A stretch of DNA of 64,000 nt from Glandiceps talaboti (GCF_964340395.1 NC_135565.1:14183209-14247208); one strand, 5' to 3'. Numbered from the stretch's first letter, positions 36,353-49,167 are shown. Numbers and translations are program-made. Notes: generated by a model not told the origin, from the sequence alone.

Positions 36353-39300
36353 AACAACAACAACAACAAAATAACAAAAACAAGCCACATCTGTTGTTCC
36401 AAGTATATAATGTATCATCATATGTTCCATTGCAGGTGTGTCAGCACAGTCTTTTATACATGCATTTACATTAACACATTCAGCATTCAGTGTCCAGATC
36501 ACAACTCCAAACGTGAGTACTAGTATATCATTCCAGCATTTTGTAGGCATTTTACCAGTTTCCAAGTGTTCCCAATTACCAGTATTGGTATGGTTAAAGA
36601 TGGTTTATACTATGGCTAGACTGACTTGGCCAATCAGAGGCCTCGATTTCGGTTGGTTATATGGGACCATTACCCACTCTTTCGTAGTGGTGTGACCTAT
36701 ATTACGCTCAGCACTCAATTTGCATGCAACAAATTACACAAAATTTTGAAAAAGATCTGTTTGAGCCAATCACGCCGTAGTATAAGTAAGATAGACAACT
36801 GGTTCGGTAAGGTTATGTGCCAAAAACTCGGGTCTATACCCCCTTGTTTATTGCCCCCCCCCCCTCGTTTATTGGCATATAACCCTCTTGAACTCTTTGT
36901 CTATCTATTGCTTAGTTGATAAAAATTTTACAAGGTTCCTCCAAAAAACTCAAAGTGGCAAAATGGTATATTGTACATGGTATGGTGTATAAGTTTTCAT
37001 ACCATATTTCTCCCATCTGTACCTGGAGTCCCAAACCTTAGAAACATAGAAATAGACCACTTTCTCCATTTTAAAGGAAAATCCAGTCAGATTTATTTCT
37101 TATTTAATCTACTCACAGAGTCAAAACATTTCTTGGAAGATAATCCCAAATTTTTGCTGACATCACGTCAGCATTGCCAGGAGTGTACTGCAGTGAGCTA
37201 TTGTATGTACCCAGAGTCCATGAACTTTCATTTTCATAGATTTATTTCTGCCTTCAGTACAGTTGTATTGATCTAATGCTATCAATGTAAATATGACTTT
37301 AAATGACAAAATAGCTCCTCGGTACATGGTAACTTACTCAACTTTTTTATGTGAACTTGATGCTTGACAGTAAACTGGACCCTTATTTCTGCCATTTTTG
37401 GGTATTTTGTGAAAAGGTTTGTGGGAAAAACATGCCAAAAAGGACATGACATTTAAAGTATCTGAACCCTGCTAACAGATGGGGAAAATACAGCAAAACT
37501 GACATACCGGTAGTTTCTATAATTACTATATAAAAGTTCTATAAGTTTGGTAAGGAGCCCAATAAAATGACTTGGGAACTAAGTTGATTTACCTGCTTGC
37601 TGCCTTGAACAAAAACACTGACAGGGAGCAATGGTAAAATGACTTGGTGGCAGATTTTATCTGCTTACCACCCTTAACAAAAATACTGGTAGTGAGCCTG
37701 TGAAATGACTGTGGAACTCAGTTAAATTTTAATATCTGCTTACAACTTAGTTACTGCCCTCAACAAAAACACTGCCAAGACAGAGATTATAGTAATTTTA
37801 TGGTAATTATTTAAATTGTAATGTTCTCCTATGACAGGGTAAACCAATAGAATACGTCAGTCAGGATGACAACAGTAGAAGGTGGCTGAATGACTTCAGA
37901 ACTAAACCATTCTCAAATCCTGTTAGTTTGAGTGCAATTGATGGTAAGTGGAACAGCACAAATGTATTGTATATAACTTACAGCACTTGTAACTAACTAT
38001 ATAACTAAATTGTAATAGGGAACTTGCAAACCCGCCATGTTGAATGTTGCATCATGGGAAATGTGATAATAAATACTAATCAATTAGCATTGTAAACAAT
38101 ATTGTTACATTGTTTATAACCAGGAATGATCACTTCATAGTCACCCTGATCTTTGTGGGAGGTTAATTTTATCAGTAGCTCCAGATTAGGTATTACGATA
38201 ACCACAGATAATCCCATAATCCTTTGCGTCTGAGCATGCTCAAATTGGATTGCAAGTTCCCTATTGTTTTATATGCCATGTACCGAATGACCAGTGGACT
38301 AGCTTGTACACAGTAATAACGTATGTTGTATTATTATTGATGTTATATATAAGTTACTACTCTCTCTCAGTGTATAATTTGGACAGATTTTATTAGAATG
38401 TGATACTTTGACAGAATCTCATGCTACATCAGTGCATATGTGGTGTGCTTAGTATATTTGCATGACTGTTTATGGTGTTCTCTGTGGCTGTACTTTCAGG
38501 AGCTAGTGAGTGAAAGTGCAGTAGAAAACACTACAAGCATGAGTGCTAATATACCTGAGTACACATATGTAACTGACACTCACTCACACACTATGGGTGT
38601 TCTGTTGTTATTGCATATATTTATCGGAAATGGTAAATTTTCAAAATTTTCTGTTGTGTAATCACATGCTTTCATGTACAAGGAATGATCATGCCATCAT
38701 TTACATATCATTTGCATACATGTATGTAATGTTTTCAGCATTGCACTGCAGTGTAAATTCCACTAGTATGCATGTACATCAGTGCAAGTAATCACGGGTA
38801 CATATGTAAAAAAATGAAATTACTGTACACATATGGAAAGAAGGCAATCCAGTGCAATTGATGTTACAAATAGTTTACACTGCTAAGTTGTTATTGCTGT
38901 GGAATATATATAAGTGAAGATTTACATGAGAATACTGTACATATACATGTCGCTGATATAGCACATCAGTTGTTTAGCTCCTTTGATATTTTTGGGATAA
39001 AGTCACCGATGGGATAAAGTTTAAAGGGCATAATACTGGAAATTACTGCAACCCAATTACTTATCATGGCTTCTACTCTTCTGGCTTTTATCTAGCATCC
39101 AGATACTCAGCATTATTAATACCTAGCTGTCCAGGGGCTTTATATGACTTAGCTCATAGTCCAGTACTTAAACAAATCTTGGAACATTTTATATCTGAAA
39201 AAAGTAAGTATAGATATTGAAATGTTTTTGTCAAATGAAAATTTTTACTCATAGAATCACACAGATTTTTAGAAGTGAATTCCAATTTGTGCTGTAAGGT

Positions 39301-40376
39301 TGGTGTGACTGTTCAGTGTTGTAAATATATTGTCTTCTATCACGCCACTGTAACTGTGTCTTTCCTACCCACAAAATCAATTTGTGTTGTAAGGTTGGTA
39401 TGATAAGTGTCCCAGTACATATATGATGCATGTTTTGTTCCTTGCCCACCCATAGAACTATTTGTTGTTGTTTGATGTAACTGTGATAAATACATGTTTT
39501 CACTATATTCTTCCTTTCCTACTCACAGAACCAATTTGTATTGTAGATTTGGTGTGACTTTAATAAGTTCACATTTTCACCATAGTCTTACTTTCCTACC
39601 CATAGAACCAATTTGTGTTGTAGATTTGGTGTCACTTTAATAAGTTCATATTTTCACCTTAGTCTACTTTCCTACCTATAGAACCAATTTGTGCTGTAGG
39701 CTTTGGTGTTGGTGCTTTATGCTGTGTTAAAAGAGATAATGGACAGCCTTGGGGTTTTGCTTCCTATTGCATGACAGCAGTAAGTTACTCTTTCATTCCT
39801 GTCATTCTATTTTACAAGTTTGATTTTTTCCAATATTATCTGATAAAAACTAACTCTGGGGGTCCGTGCGACAAGCGACGTCTACAGGTAATATTAGAGT
39901 CTAATATTAGATTTTCTCCGATAATGGATATTTGTGCATTGTCTTGGATGGATCAGATTCTGTTCTTGCAATGTCTTAACACCATTCAGACACAATGCTA
40001 GTAAATCAGAGAGGGATATTTGAAATGTAAGATTACATATTGTCTTTTGTTATAATATCAGTCATAGAAATCAATAAATTTATTTGCAGTAACTTTATTT
40101 AAAATCTTGCCCTCTCAGAGGCATTGATATATCGTATAAGAAAACGACAAAATAAGTAGTTAAATAAATATCAAAGGTGTGTAGAAAATATGTGACAGAC
40201 ACACAAAACTTCAAAGGGAGAACGGAGAAGAAAGACAAATTCCTTGTATGTATGTATGTATGTATGTATGTATGTATGTATGGATGTATGTATGTATGGA
40301 TGTATGTATGTATGTACATGTATGTATGTATGTATGTATGTAATTATGTATGTATGTATGTATGTATGTATGTATG

Positions 40377-40407
<31 letters not shown>

Positions 40408-42177
40408 TTATGTATGTATGTATGTATGTATGTATGTATGTATGTATGTACGTACGTATGTATGTGAAACACAATTTGATATTTCTCAAAAATAGCATAC
40501 TCTACAAACAAATGAAATAAACATATGATTTATAATTTGCGTAGAACTCATCGTAGAAACTTCATAGATATGTTTTATTTTCTTTTGCCAGCCGTCAGTT
40601 TATGAATTAGCTAGAGGACCAGAATTGTCATCAGTGCCTATTGTATTAGAAGATTATGTGAAAGACTCTGGTGCAACATACAGTGGTAAGTAGATAGAGA
40701 ATACCCTGAAGTACTGTCTTAGTCAAAATCAATTGTAGCTGAAAATTAGATAATTTATTTTGTTTAAGTACTTGACATGTACATGTATCTATTAGGGAGG
40801 TTCACACTGGACAAGTTATTAACTTTGAGGCGCAGTGTGCCCACTAATGATAGCCAAAGCCAAGAGTCAAAATGAGAAAGACTGGCATTTCTTGTGAGTC
40901 ATCACATAGTAAGAGATAGGGGAACACCAAATTTTGGTGCATCACTAGAAATTGTGTGCGTCAGTGGCATGTCAAATTGACTTAGAGGGCACACTGGTGA
41001 GGCGTTTCTAATCTTAACTCAACGTAACTAAACAAAAGTTAACATTGTCAACCTTGAGGTGGGTTCAGTTAGGCCAGGTACAAATGATTGGAACAAATGG
41101 AGGCTATGCTAATATTGCATGATTTTGGTCTGTGATTTATGTTGACACCGAAATTTGGCGCAACGGAATCAAAACTCACATTTGTAGTCTGAGCATTGTA
41201 TAAAATATACTAATTATATATGATCATATACATTTTATGTTCAATTGATTGCAGTTGACATACATTTTCTCAAATTATGCTTAAATGACTGTCAGTGAAC
41301 CAGATATTTATCATATCTTGGGCCCCCCCCAAAAAATTGTTTCTGGTCAGGACAGTGTGTCTAAAAATGGTGCGACAATCCTTTTTTTTTAATTCTCAAC
41401 AAACTTGTCAGTGTCACTCAAGCTACTATTTATGGCAGTTACTTTTCATATTATTTAGTACTTTATAGCAAGTGTTTATGTAGGGCAGATGTCATTTGCT
41501 TGCTTATGATTGACTCTGCCGTTGTCTTCACTGAAGTAGGGAGGGGTATTTAAGTGATGCGCTTGCTGACCAGAAACAATTCTTTTTTCTGTTGGCCTTA
41601 TAACTAGTGGACATATGTTGTTTATGTCAACTTGATATACAGTACATCTAATCATTTCACAATGTTTAATTGACAGCAAGTGAAGCAGATGCTGTACATG
41701 TGGTAGTTGACAGACACCTAATTACAGGACAAAATGATCAATCAACTTTAACAGCAGTACAGAACCTTATACTATTAAGTAATGCCAGGTGAGTATGAAC
41801 AGTCAACTTTAGCAACAATATAAAACCTTATACTGCTAAATTTTATCATCTACTGAGCTCAAGGAAAATGTCAATAACGCAGTCATTGCTCCATTTATTG
41901 TCTTGTTTTGACAAATATCTCAGTCTGGTGGTAAAATTTATGTTGACCCAGATGAGAAAATGTAGCATTGTTAGTAAGATATTTTGTATCAGGTTTCTTG
42001 ATTTTATTTGTAAACAGTGCTATTATTCCTACTTGTATGCAATATTACTGTTTACAACATTGCTGTTGCTTTAAATGAAAACTCTACATACATCTGCCAC
42101 TTTTCCAAATTCAGCATTGAAATAATTTTAAAAAAATGCCTTTTGATTTCAGACAAAATAAACAAGTTGGTAAATGA
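35619..42177 (+). CDS. GATD1: GATD1 (PDDC1), class I glutamine amidotransferase-like protein, complete
   Basis: Eight exons: 35619-35670, 36436-36512, 37838-37943, 39096-39203, 39682-39779, 40592-40685, 41677-41788, 42153-42177; 223 residues, close to the usual 220. All junctions are GT-AG with matching phases. Family signatures read in order: [100 protein letters not shown]. This is the DJ-1/PfpI superfamily fold. At the nucleophile elbow the sequence is AVGFGVGAL; aligned by eye with DJ-1-type AxCxG elbows, the cysteine position is glycine, as I recall for the vertebrate protein, so a non-catalytic or altered role is inferred. The substrate is unknown. The C-terminus is short (RQNKQVGK). 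Intron 4 carries tandem copies of the exon 5 acceptor, described separately. Expression looks housekeeping-like only by family analogy. Confidence 0.95.
36276..36381 (+). repeat. (ACA)n microsatellite in GATD1 intron 1
   Basis: CAA/ACA triplets with GAC variants, ending about 50 bp before exon 36436-36512. Confidence 0.95.
36965..37790 (+). repeat. Family D copies in GATD1 intron 2
   Basis: Repeated phrases such as TTACCACCCTTAACAAAAAT, ACTGCCCTCAACAAAAACAC and CTGTACCTGGAGTCCCAAAC occur three or more times. The copies are spaced by 60-110 bp and are diverged. No exon is seen here until 37838. Confidence 0.4.
38430..38815 (+). repeat. Dispersed repeat family A, copy 2 (GATD1 intron 3)
   Basis: Collinear with 11635-12030, including GAGTGAAAGTGCAGTAGAAA, the CATTTGCATACATGTATGTA region and the AAATTCCACTAGTATGCATG end. 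Short open frames here are shadows of the repeat. Confidence 0.7.
39277..39690 (+). repeat. Tandem copies of the GATD1 exon 5 acceptor region
   Basis: Acceptor AGs at 39455, 39528, 39605 and the real one at 39681 share the string CCTACCCATAGAACCAATTT (with variants) followed by GTGTTGTAG. A copy near 39375 has lost the AG and a still older one starts near 39277. The period is 73-80 bp. Confidence 0.85.
40247..40466 (+). repeat. (TATG)n microsatellite in GATD1 intron 5
   Basis: About 50 TATG units with GGATG, TACATG and TAATTA interruptions, ending about 125 bp before exon 40592-40685. Confidence 0.97.
40833..40996. mobile_element. hAT-like MITE, copy 2
   Basis: A 164-bp relative of the element at 228-402, in GATD1 intron 6. 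The ends are CAGTGTGCC and GGCACACTG. The flanks TTGAGGCG and GTGAGGCG match at 7 of 8 bases, an 8-bp target duplication. The 8-bp size and the CAG-type terminus fit hAT transposons. It has no coding capacity. Confidence 0.72.
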
Positions 42178-42537
42178 TGGGAAGTCAACAGCTCAATGCT
42201 AACATCTACATCAGAACATGATTTACTCTTAAAAGCTCTGTAGTGTCATTGTTGTGTATATTATCATGAAGACATGAAAAACATTATATTATGCGAACAT
42301 AAGATAGGCTGTTTATTTCTTGAAATGTCTTATTAGGTCATAAGATAGTCTGTTTATTTCTTGAGATGTCTTATTAGGTTGGCTGTACTTAATTCTGTTT
42401 CTCATGACTTGAGTGACCATATATTTCTTCAATCTGGTGAATAATAATAAAAATGACGCCCTCTATGGCAGAATTGGAAAAATCACGTCACTGATTGAAT
42501 GATGGCAAACCCACAAGCACATATCTTAGCTAAAGTT

Positions 42538-42543
42538 AATAAA
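42538..42543 (+). other. Candidate GATD1 polyadenylation signal
   Basis: AATAAA about 360 bp after the stop codon, followed by TTATTAAAG. Confidence 0.3.
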
Positions 42544-42951
42544 AGTTTATTAAAGCAAATGGTTCAAAGTTTCCTTCTGACTTTAATTGTCATTTCTAAG
42601 TCATTCAGACAGTTAAAGTATGATTATGAAGTGAAAGTATCACCAACATGTAAACATACAGTTACTTTTTAAGTACTCTTTTCTTTTTTAATGACCAACC
42701 CATCATTTTTATGGTGTTACAATGAGAGAAACAGAGAATTAAGTAAGGATGTCCTTTATGAAGATAATAATTTTGAAGCTTCATAATTATGTTGAAATGT
42801 GAACATGTTAGACAGCTTTAGTTTTTGAGTCATCTTTATTGTGCAGATGATAAAATATTTAAGAATCTATAAATGTATCTATATATAGATTACAGATTTT
42901 CAAGAGAATTCACACTTTCTCATTTTTGACAAAATTGTAAGCCTTGTTAGA

Positions 42952-43235
42952 GAATCCAAGATGGCCGACATTGGTAAAGTTAGCGATAAATCAGAAAATC
43001 CAAGATGGCCGACATTGGTAAAGAAAGTGATTAATCAGAAAATCCAAGATGGCCGACACTGGTAAAGAAAGTGATTAATCAGAAAATCCAAGATGGCCGA
43101 CATTGGTAAAAAAAAAGTGATACCCCGGGTAAATCAGAAAATCCAAGATGGCTGACATCAGTAAAGAAAGCGATAAATCAGATGGCCAACATTGGTAAAG
43201 AAACTGATTAATCAGAGAATGCAAGATGGCAATGT
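42952..43235 (+). repeat. 44-bp minisatellite with AAGATGGCCGAC cores
   Basis: Six to seven units of AATCCAAGATGGCCGACATT then GGTAAAGAAAGTGATTAATC, with local variants. It follows the GATD1 3' end by about 800 bp. Confidence 0.85.
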
Positions 43236-43759
43236 TTGGGTGGTTACCAATCAGCAACTTGTATATTACACTGTAGTTTAGTCATTTACTTCTGTTTATT
43301 TGAAAATTTATCGTATTTGATGCCATTTATCCCAACGATAGAAATTATGAGAAATGTTTATTATAACTGTGAAGATCATGTTGTTTAAATTTTGTAGACT
43401 TTAGAAATTGTAGAAGTTTTGTACATGTATTTGATACTGCGATGTTTCATTAGATTTGTGTATTTACCAAAATATTCTATCAACAAGTGGACCCGAATAT
43501 ACAGCCCATTGGTTAGTCTCTATGAGACTAGTACAACTCTCAAAATATCACCGATGCGTTTGCTTGCTCTTAGCAATCAGGAAAGAGACAATGTTCATGC
43601 AAAGATAATTAGTGTCAGTAACTTGTCAAAGTATAAACACCATGCACCACAGGATTCTGGATTCCATAACCTTGTTTACTAATTATAACACTAAAAGTTA
43701 TAACAATCAAGTGCAACTGTTAGTATTAAATTTACTAACTGAAAGTTTATTTAACAGCG

Positions 43760-43990
43760 ACTAACATTGCCAGACGACAAGGCAATTGCCTAGAGAAGGT
43801 TATCCTTCAGGGCAAAATCAAAGGCTCCAGAAGACCACGACACCCAAGGAGCAGATGGATAGACAGGGTCAAGAACCTGGTGGGACAACCACTTTCACTC
43901 CTGTACACTACAGCTGCTTACCGGAATAGGTGGCACACCATTCAGAGGATTACGAGCTGTCAGACATGGCGGATGCGTACCTACTACTAA
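43760..43990 (+). pseudogene. LINE reverse-transcriptase C-terminal remnant
   Basis: An open frame of about 76 codons ends in TAA at 43988-43990. It reads RQGNCLEKVILQGKIKG, then RPRHPRSRWIDRVKNLVG and YRNRWHTIQRITSCQ. This is the tail pattern of endonuclease-type LINE ORF2 proteins (basic GRRGRGRPRxRWxDDV motif followed by RWRxxVxRV). The stop is followed by a short CTAA-type simple tail, consistent with the 3' end of a 5'-truncated insertion. No start and no upstream RT motifs are seen. Confidence 0.65.
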
Positions 43991-45599
43991 CTAACTTTCC
44001 ACAGATATAAACAAAATGGTACAAGCATCGGCATCAACCTTTATGTATCAGCGACACATTTTGTTTTTGTATCAGTTATCTTTCCCATGTCTTCTCTTGG
44101 CTCACTTCATTGAAGCAAATGCACCAGGTTATGATACCCCCAATTTGAGCGAGGGTGCTGTATTCTCAATTTCCTGTTTACAGTCTGCAATGGCCTGCTG
44201 AAGTTGATATCTTTTACATGTTGACAAAGCAGAATAAAGAACACAACTACAAATAAATCAATTGTGTGTTTATATTTAATCTATAAAATAGTATTGATTA
44301 TGAATGTGACTTGACCTTGAAAGGAAGATATTTCCTGACATTGATATTGCAATTGTTCATAGGTATTATCAAAATAATGAGAAATCTCCTTTTTGTTAAA
44401 AATCATGGTATTCATTTGATGTTGCAATTTTCATATACAATCTTGAAATGTTTGAAAATATTAACAATGTCTGATAAAGTTAACATGAAGAAGATATACA
44501 AATAGCTGCCCATGTAATATAATTGTTCAGTTTCTGAATGTACTCATAATCCAGGAATGAAGTTGATGTGGAATAACAGATAAAAGGATTGTATAAATAA
44601 TTATAAATTTTTCATCTAGATCAAGTCTGACTGACTAGATTAAAATTGCAAAAAGTTACAAAACGAGTAAACAATTTGATATTGTGCATACACTAATAAA
44701 CTTTATAAGTTCTTTTTTTTTAATTTTTGCACTTTATTGAGTTACAAACCCGGACTCTATATCCAGGGGCTACTCCCCTTATTTGAATATACGTATATGT
44801 GTCGCCCTTTTGGGTGTATTTTCTAGTCCTTTGGTCTAAAATGGGGTGTTTTTTCAAGCTGAAGAGTCTAAAACGGGGTCCAATTGGCATTTCTAGTATT
44901 TTCAGTTTTGCTTTGACTAAAGTGTGGTCCTATTACCAAATTATAGCTGCCATTTATTGTCCAAAAACGTTACTTTCTAAGGAAAATGTATTTAGGTCTA
45001 AACTTTAATCTTTTAAAAACCTGTAATGGTCTAAAATGTGGCCTTGGGTGTCCAGCACTGGCCACACACCCCTATCAGAACTGGCCACTGGTACTGGCCC
45101 TGGACTCTATATTTTGTGTCACATTATCTTTTCAATCAGAAAGACAGAGGTGGTTTATGTATTAAACATACAAAATAAATACCCCATTTGTCATCCATAT
45201 GGCCAATACATGTAAGTACAAAGAGGCTAAGATATCTCACATAAGTTTCAGATCTAAGTATTCTATTTATAGTAAGCTGTACATTCATATTGACACAACA
45301 GTAATGATGGCAACAAAATTTAATTATAAAAAAGTTCATTTGTTGTGACATTTTATGAGTAACAGTAAATGGATGGGGATTACATGAACAGTATTACATT
45401 TTATCATAAAAACAAAAGTGTCTGTAAACAATAGACTGTTCATGGTTGCCCCAATTTAGATAATATGAAGTTAAAGTTTAGATTTAAAAAAGTTAAGAAT
45501 ATATAGCTTTGTGACATTTAAGAGATGATTTCAGTCCCAGACTGTTTTCATCACAAGCAAGTACATCTTGAATGACTGATTGGACAGCTGTATAATAGG
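43991..45599. other. Intergenic stretch between GATD1 and TIR-CARD
   Basis: Contains partial relatives of the 47-kb palindromic MITE (near 44690-44745 and 45170-45205). No coding exon is recognised. Confidence 0.4.
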
Positions 45600-45843
45600 A
45601 TCAATTAGTTTCTATTGGCCAGTAGTGTTACCATATATGGAATGTACTTAGTTTCTATTGGCCAGTGTTACCATATATGGCATCTACTTAGTTTCTATTG
45701 GCCAGTAGTGTTAACATATAAGAAATCACCTTAGTTTTTATTGGCCAGTGTTACCATGTATGGAATCTACTTTAATAGTTTTGATTGGTCAGTGTTAACA
45801 TATAATAAATCAACTTAGTTTCTATTGGCCAGTGTTACCAGTG
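45600..45843 (+). repeat. Minisatellite with CCAAT-type and CArG-type motifs
   Basis: Five units of 40-65 bp: TTAGTTTCTATTGGCCAGT followed by GTTACCATATATGGAATCT. Each has ATTGG (inverted CCAAT). Two carry a perfect CCATATATGG (45631-45640, 45671-45680), the SRF CArG consensus. Confidence 0.8.
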
Positions 45844-46101
45844 AGCAAACAGTTTCCATCAGTTGTTGCCAGAACATTTTGTTACTTCAGTTTCATATTC
45901 TTCATTGCAGATGTGACATCCTTGTCACTTTTCATTTCTATAAAAAAAATAAGTATATAAGTGACATCAACTTTACATGTTATTATTTTTTTTGCATTGT
46001 GTGTAATAGTAACCTCATCAAGAAGACCAATCTTTCCATACTGTTATTTCATTATTGGTCTTATAATATTCTGTTTGCATTATGACAACAACAACACAGA
46101 A

Positions 46102-46293
<192 letters not shown>

Positions 46294-46302
46294 ACACACA
46301 AA

Positions 46303-49167
46303 TTATAATTGTTCAGAAACCTCTTCCAGAGGTCTTTCAGAGCAAGGTGTGAAACAAGAAAACCATATAGCAATTAGAACAATTAATTCACCTGGTATCA
46401 GTGGTTTTGCGAGATGAGAACAGACTTTCTTTAGTACATTTACAAACTTATCAAAGGCACCTGGACCTTTAGTCATCAAGATGTCAATCAATTTTCTTCT
46501 CTTGTCGTAGTCTGGAAGACTTGAATTCATTATTTTTGACTCATCTTCTAATGTAAATACCTGAAAATATAACAAATAAGTAAGAAAACAGTTCCTGAGA
46601 AGTATATGATCAGATAGCACAAGATTAGTATAATCACCGATAACTTGTATGAAAATTATATATAATTGGATGAGGTTAATTTAAAATGACTTTGTGTTAA
46701 ATAATACACCACATCCCTGAATATTTATAATAGAACGAAGGAAATTAGTTGCACCTGTTATGACTCTAGTATGGATATTGAATAGCTAGAACAAAAGAAA
46801 AATAAGTGTGAAATTCTTAACACAGAATGACTACCTAAGTTGATGATTACTTGATGTTGAAAAGTATTTTATTCATAGCATGTGTAATATTGAGTTGTTT
46901 AGGACATTTTTATGCAAAATTTTAATTCATAAATATTAATAAAATATTCATAAATACATATATAAATAAATAAATCTTTTTAATTCATAAATATTCTTGA
47001 GCTATACAATACTAGTATTCAATAACTGCAGTTGTAATACTTAAAGTGGCCATATTAATGAGAATTTGGTATTTATTTTGGATTTGTATTTGATAAAACA
47101 GCTTCACTATGTTTTCTACTTGAAAAAATAATGTGAAATAAAATATACCAAGTCCATGTTCATAACTCAATACATTGCAAAAAGGTACAAAAAGTGTAAA
47201 AAGTTTGTTATTGTACGTACAGTAACAAACATTTTACACATTGTTTCATGTTTTGCAGTTTATTGAGTTGTGAACATAGACTTGGTATATGTTATTTCAC
47301 ATTATTTTTTAAGTAGAAAAACATAGTGAAGCTGTTTTATCAAATAAAAATACAAAATAAATACCAAATTCGCATCCATTTGGCCACTTTAACACGATTA
47401 GAAATCTGACTGAGCTCAAAAAATTGCTTTCTCATTCCACCAAAATTCACTGCTATCAGAGCCAATTATGAAAACCAAGTATTCAGAAACCCATATATAA
47501 CAATTCTACTGTTTAAAAAGTTCAAAACTTGGTTCACATTGAAAACCCAATATTTTAGCATACAAAACTCAGAGAGAATTGTGGGATATTCAGCATACTT
47601 TGACTCAGTTTTTACACATATTTTGTTAACAGCTTCATGCATTGTCATAAGATAAGTGGCCATGACTGGTGAATTACAGCCCTCACTGTGTCAAATCTGG
47701 GTTGCCTCTCGTGATCCTTACATGTGAAATAGTCTTAAATTTGGTGAGCTGGGATATGACAATCGTTAAGTTTTGGAACTATTCACCAGTATATACTAAT
47801 TATAAATGGTATATAAATCATTGTGGAATGACATTACAAATATCTTACATCTGACAAGTGGTCTAAAACTTTCCTAGCTGGCAGATCTCTTGCAAAGGCT
47901 GCCATATGACGTCTAAGTACATCCTGTTGTTTTGTTGTCATGCCAACTAAATCAGGAAGAAAACAAAACAAGATTACAATGAGAAGTCAGAATACAATTA
48001 GATATTTTTCTCAACATTTTTCTTTGTTCTGCAAAGAAAAATATGAGTGACCTAAGGGGTCTTGTTGTGATGAACACTTAGGTTACACATATTTTACAGC
48101 TGACCTATTTTGGAATATTAATTCTTTATGAGAATACCCCCTCCCCCAAGACACTCTTAGCCTAAACCTTTCAAATGGAATGAGCAATCTCTTCATCAGT
48201 TGGTTTCCATTTCTGATGGAGAGTGGCTCAGTCCTCTTGAAATGTTTAGGTTTGAATTGCATGATTCGCAAGAATATTATTTATTGACAGGATCTCAGTA
48301 TAAAATTATATTGTATCAACAACATAATTAAAAGAAAAACTTAATATGTTTGGTTAGTGATTAAAATATAGACTAATTCTTTATTGTTTTATGATGTTTC
48401 CAAATAACTGTAACAAGCAGATAAGAAAACCATGGTTAATCTGCATAATGGCGAAGTGTGACAAAGTGGCCAGTCGAAAATGTAACATTCATTTGCATAT
48501 TATTAACTTGCGATAGCGCCCTCATGTGATTAAGGACCAGGTGCTTTTGTTTTTGTAAATCTCTATTTTAATGCCCAGCACCCCTCTCCACACTGAATAG
48601 ATACTTACCACTTTTACTTTCTCTAGCTGTTTTCTGATTCATACAGACATCTTTGGGCCTGGTCCCAGCACTATGTGCTTCTCTTCTCTCTCTACAAATA
48701 GTAGCTTGTCCTTTCGTCCGTCTACAGAGTTTGCCAACGAATCTAACACTTTCCTCAAGCTGATCCAAGAAGTTTTCTCTCCATCCCTCCAATACATGGC
48801 ATTGCCGAAGAAATTCCGGTACTGTACTGTCTTCATGTAATTTAACTGGAATTAACCTATAAGGTTCATTTGGATCATTTTTGCCAAAGATGTCCTCAAG
48901 AGTATCTAAAGACTTGAATTTCTCTCGTTGGTTTGGCTTATCAAAACCAATGATAACTTTCTTACTGTAGTTAATAAAGTATTGTGTTAATTCAATTTTT
49001 GATATACCACCTATTTTGTTTCGTTCTTCAAATACCCCTTTGAGACCACTGGAAGGTGACTCGAGGTGATAACATGTTGATTTTATCCAATTGATGTTAC
49101 CTTGGCAACTTGTGATGTAGAAGTCGTACTTATAACTTGAACATTGAGGAGCTGATGCACATGCCAT
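46303..49167 (-). CDS. TIR-like plus CARD domain protein, putative innate immune adaptor
   Basis: Exons on the minus strand: 49167-48609 (exon begins 49184), 47946-47849, 46560-46303; phases join (SKSG then VGMTTKQQ; HLSD then VFTLEDE). The product is 304 residues. Residues 12-150 look like a divergent TIR domain: YKYDFYITSCQGNINWI (beta A), GLKGVFEERNKIGGISKI (box 2/BB loop, with the usual Pro replaced by Gly), INYSKKVIIGFD (beta C), YRLIPVKL and PEFLRQC further on. From about residue 188 (MTTKQQDVLRRHMAAF) a CARD follows, with LEDESKIMNSSLPDYDKRRKLIDILMTKGPGAFDKF matching helices 3-5. TIR and CARD domains mediate homotypic assembly of immune signalling complexes; their combination in one protein is a feature of invertebrate repertoires. 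The last 35 residues (ELIVLIAIWFSCF...) may be a real hydrophobic tail or read-through of an intron, since CAG/GTGAAT near 46397 could be a donor. The TIR call is by eye and is the least certain part. Confidence 0.68.
47043..47394. mobile_element. Near-perfect palindromic MITE, about 170-bp arms
   Basis: Centre near 47217 (TGTACGTACAGT). The ends are TTAAAGTGGCCAT and ATTTGGCCACTTTAA, and long inner segments pair (ACAGCTTCACTATGTTTTCT with AACATAGTGAAGCTGT). Partial relatives are seen at about 45170-45205 and 44690-44745. It lies in the TIR-CARD intron between exons 47946-47849 and 46560-46303. Confidence 0.78.

Noticed and set aside
36097-36565. Leu/Val-rich minus-strand frames
   Set aside because: Generated by the (ACA)n repeat in GATD1 intron 1.
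42952-43235. CRISPR array
   Set aside because: Units are contiguous diverged repeats without unique spacers, in an animal genome.
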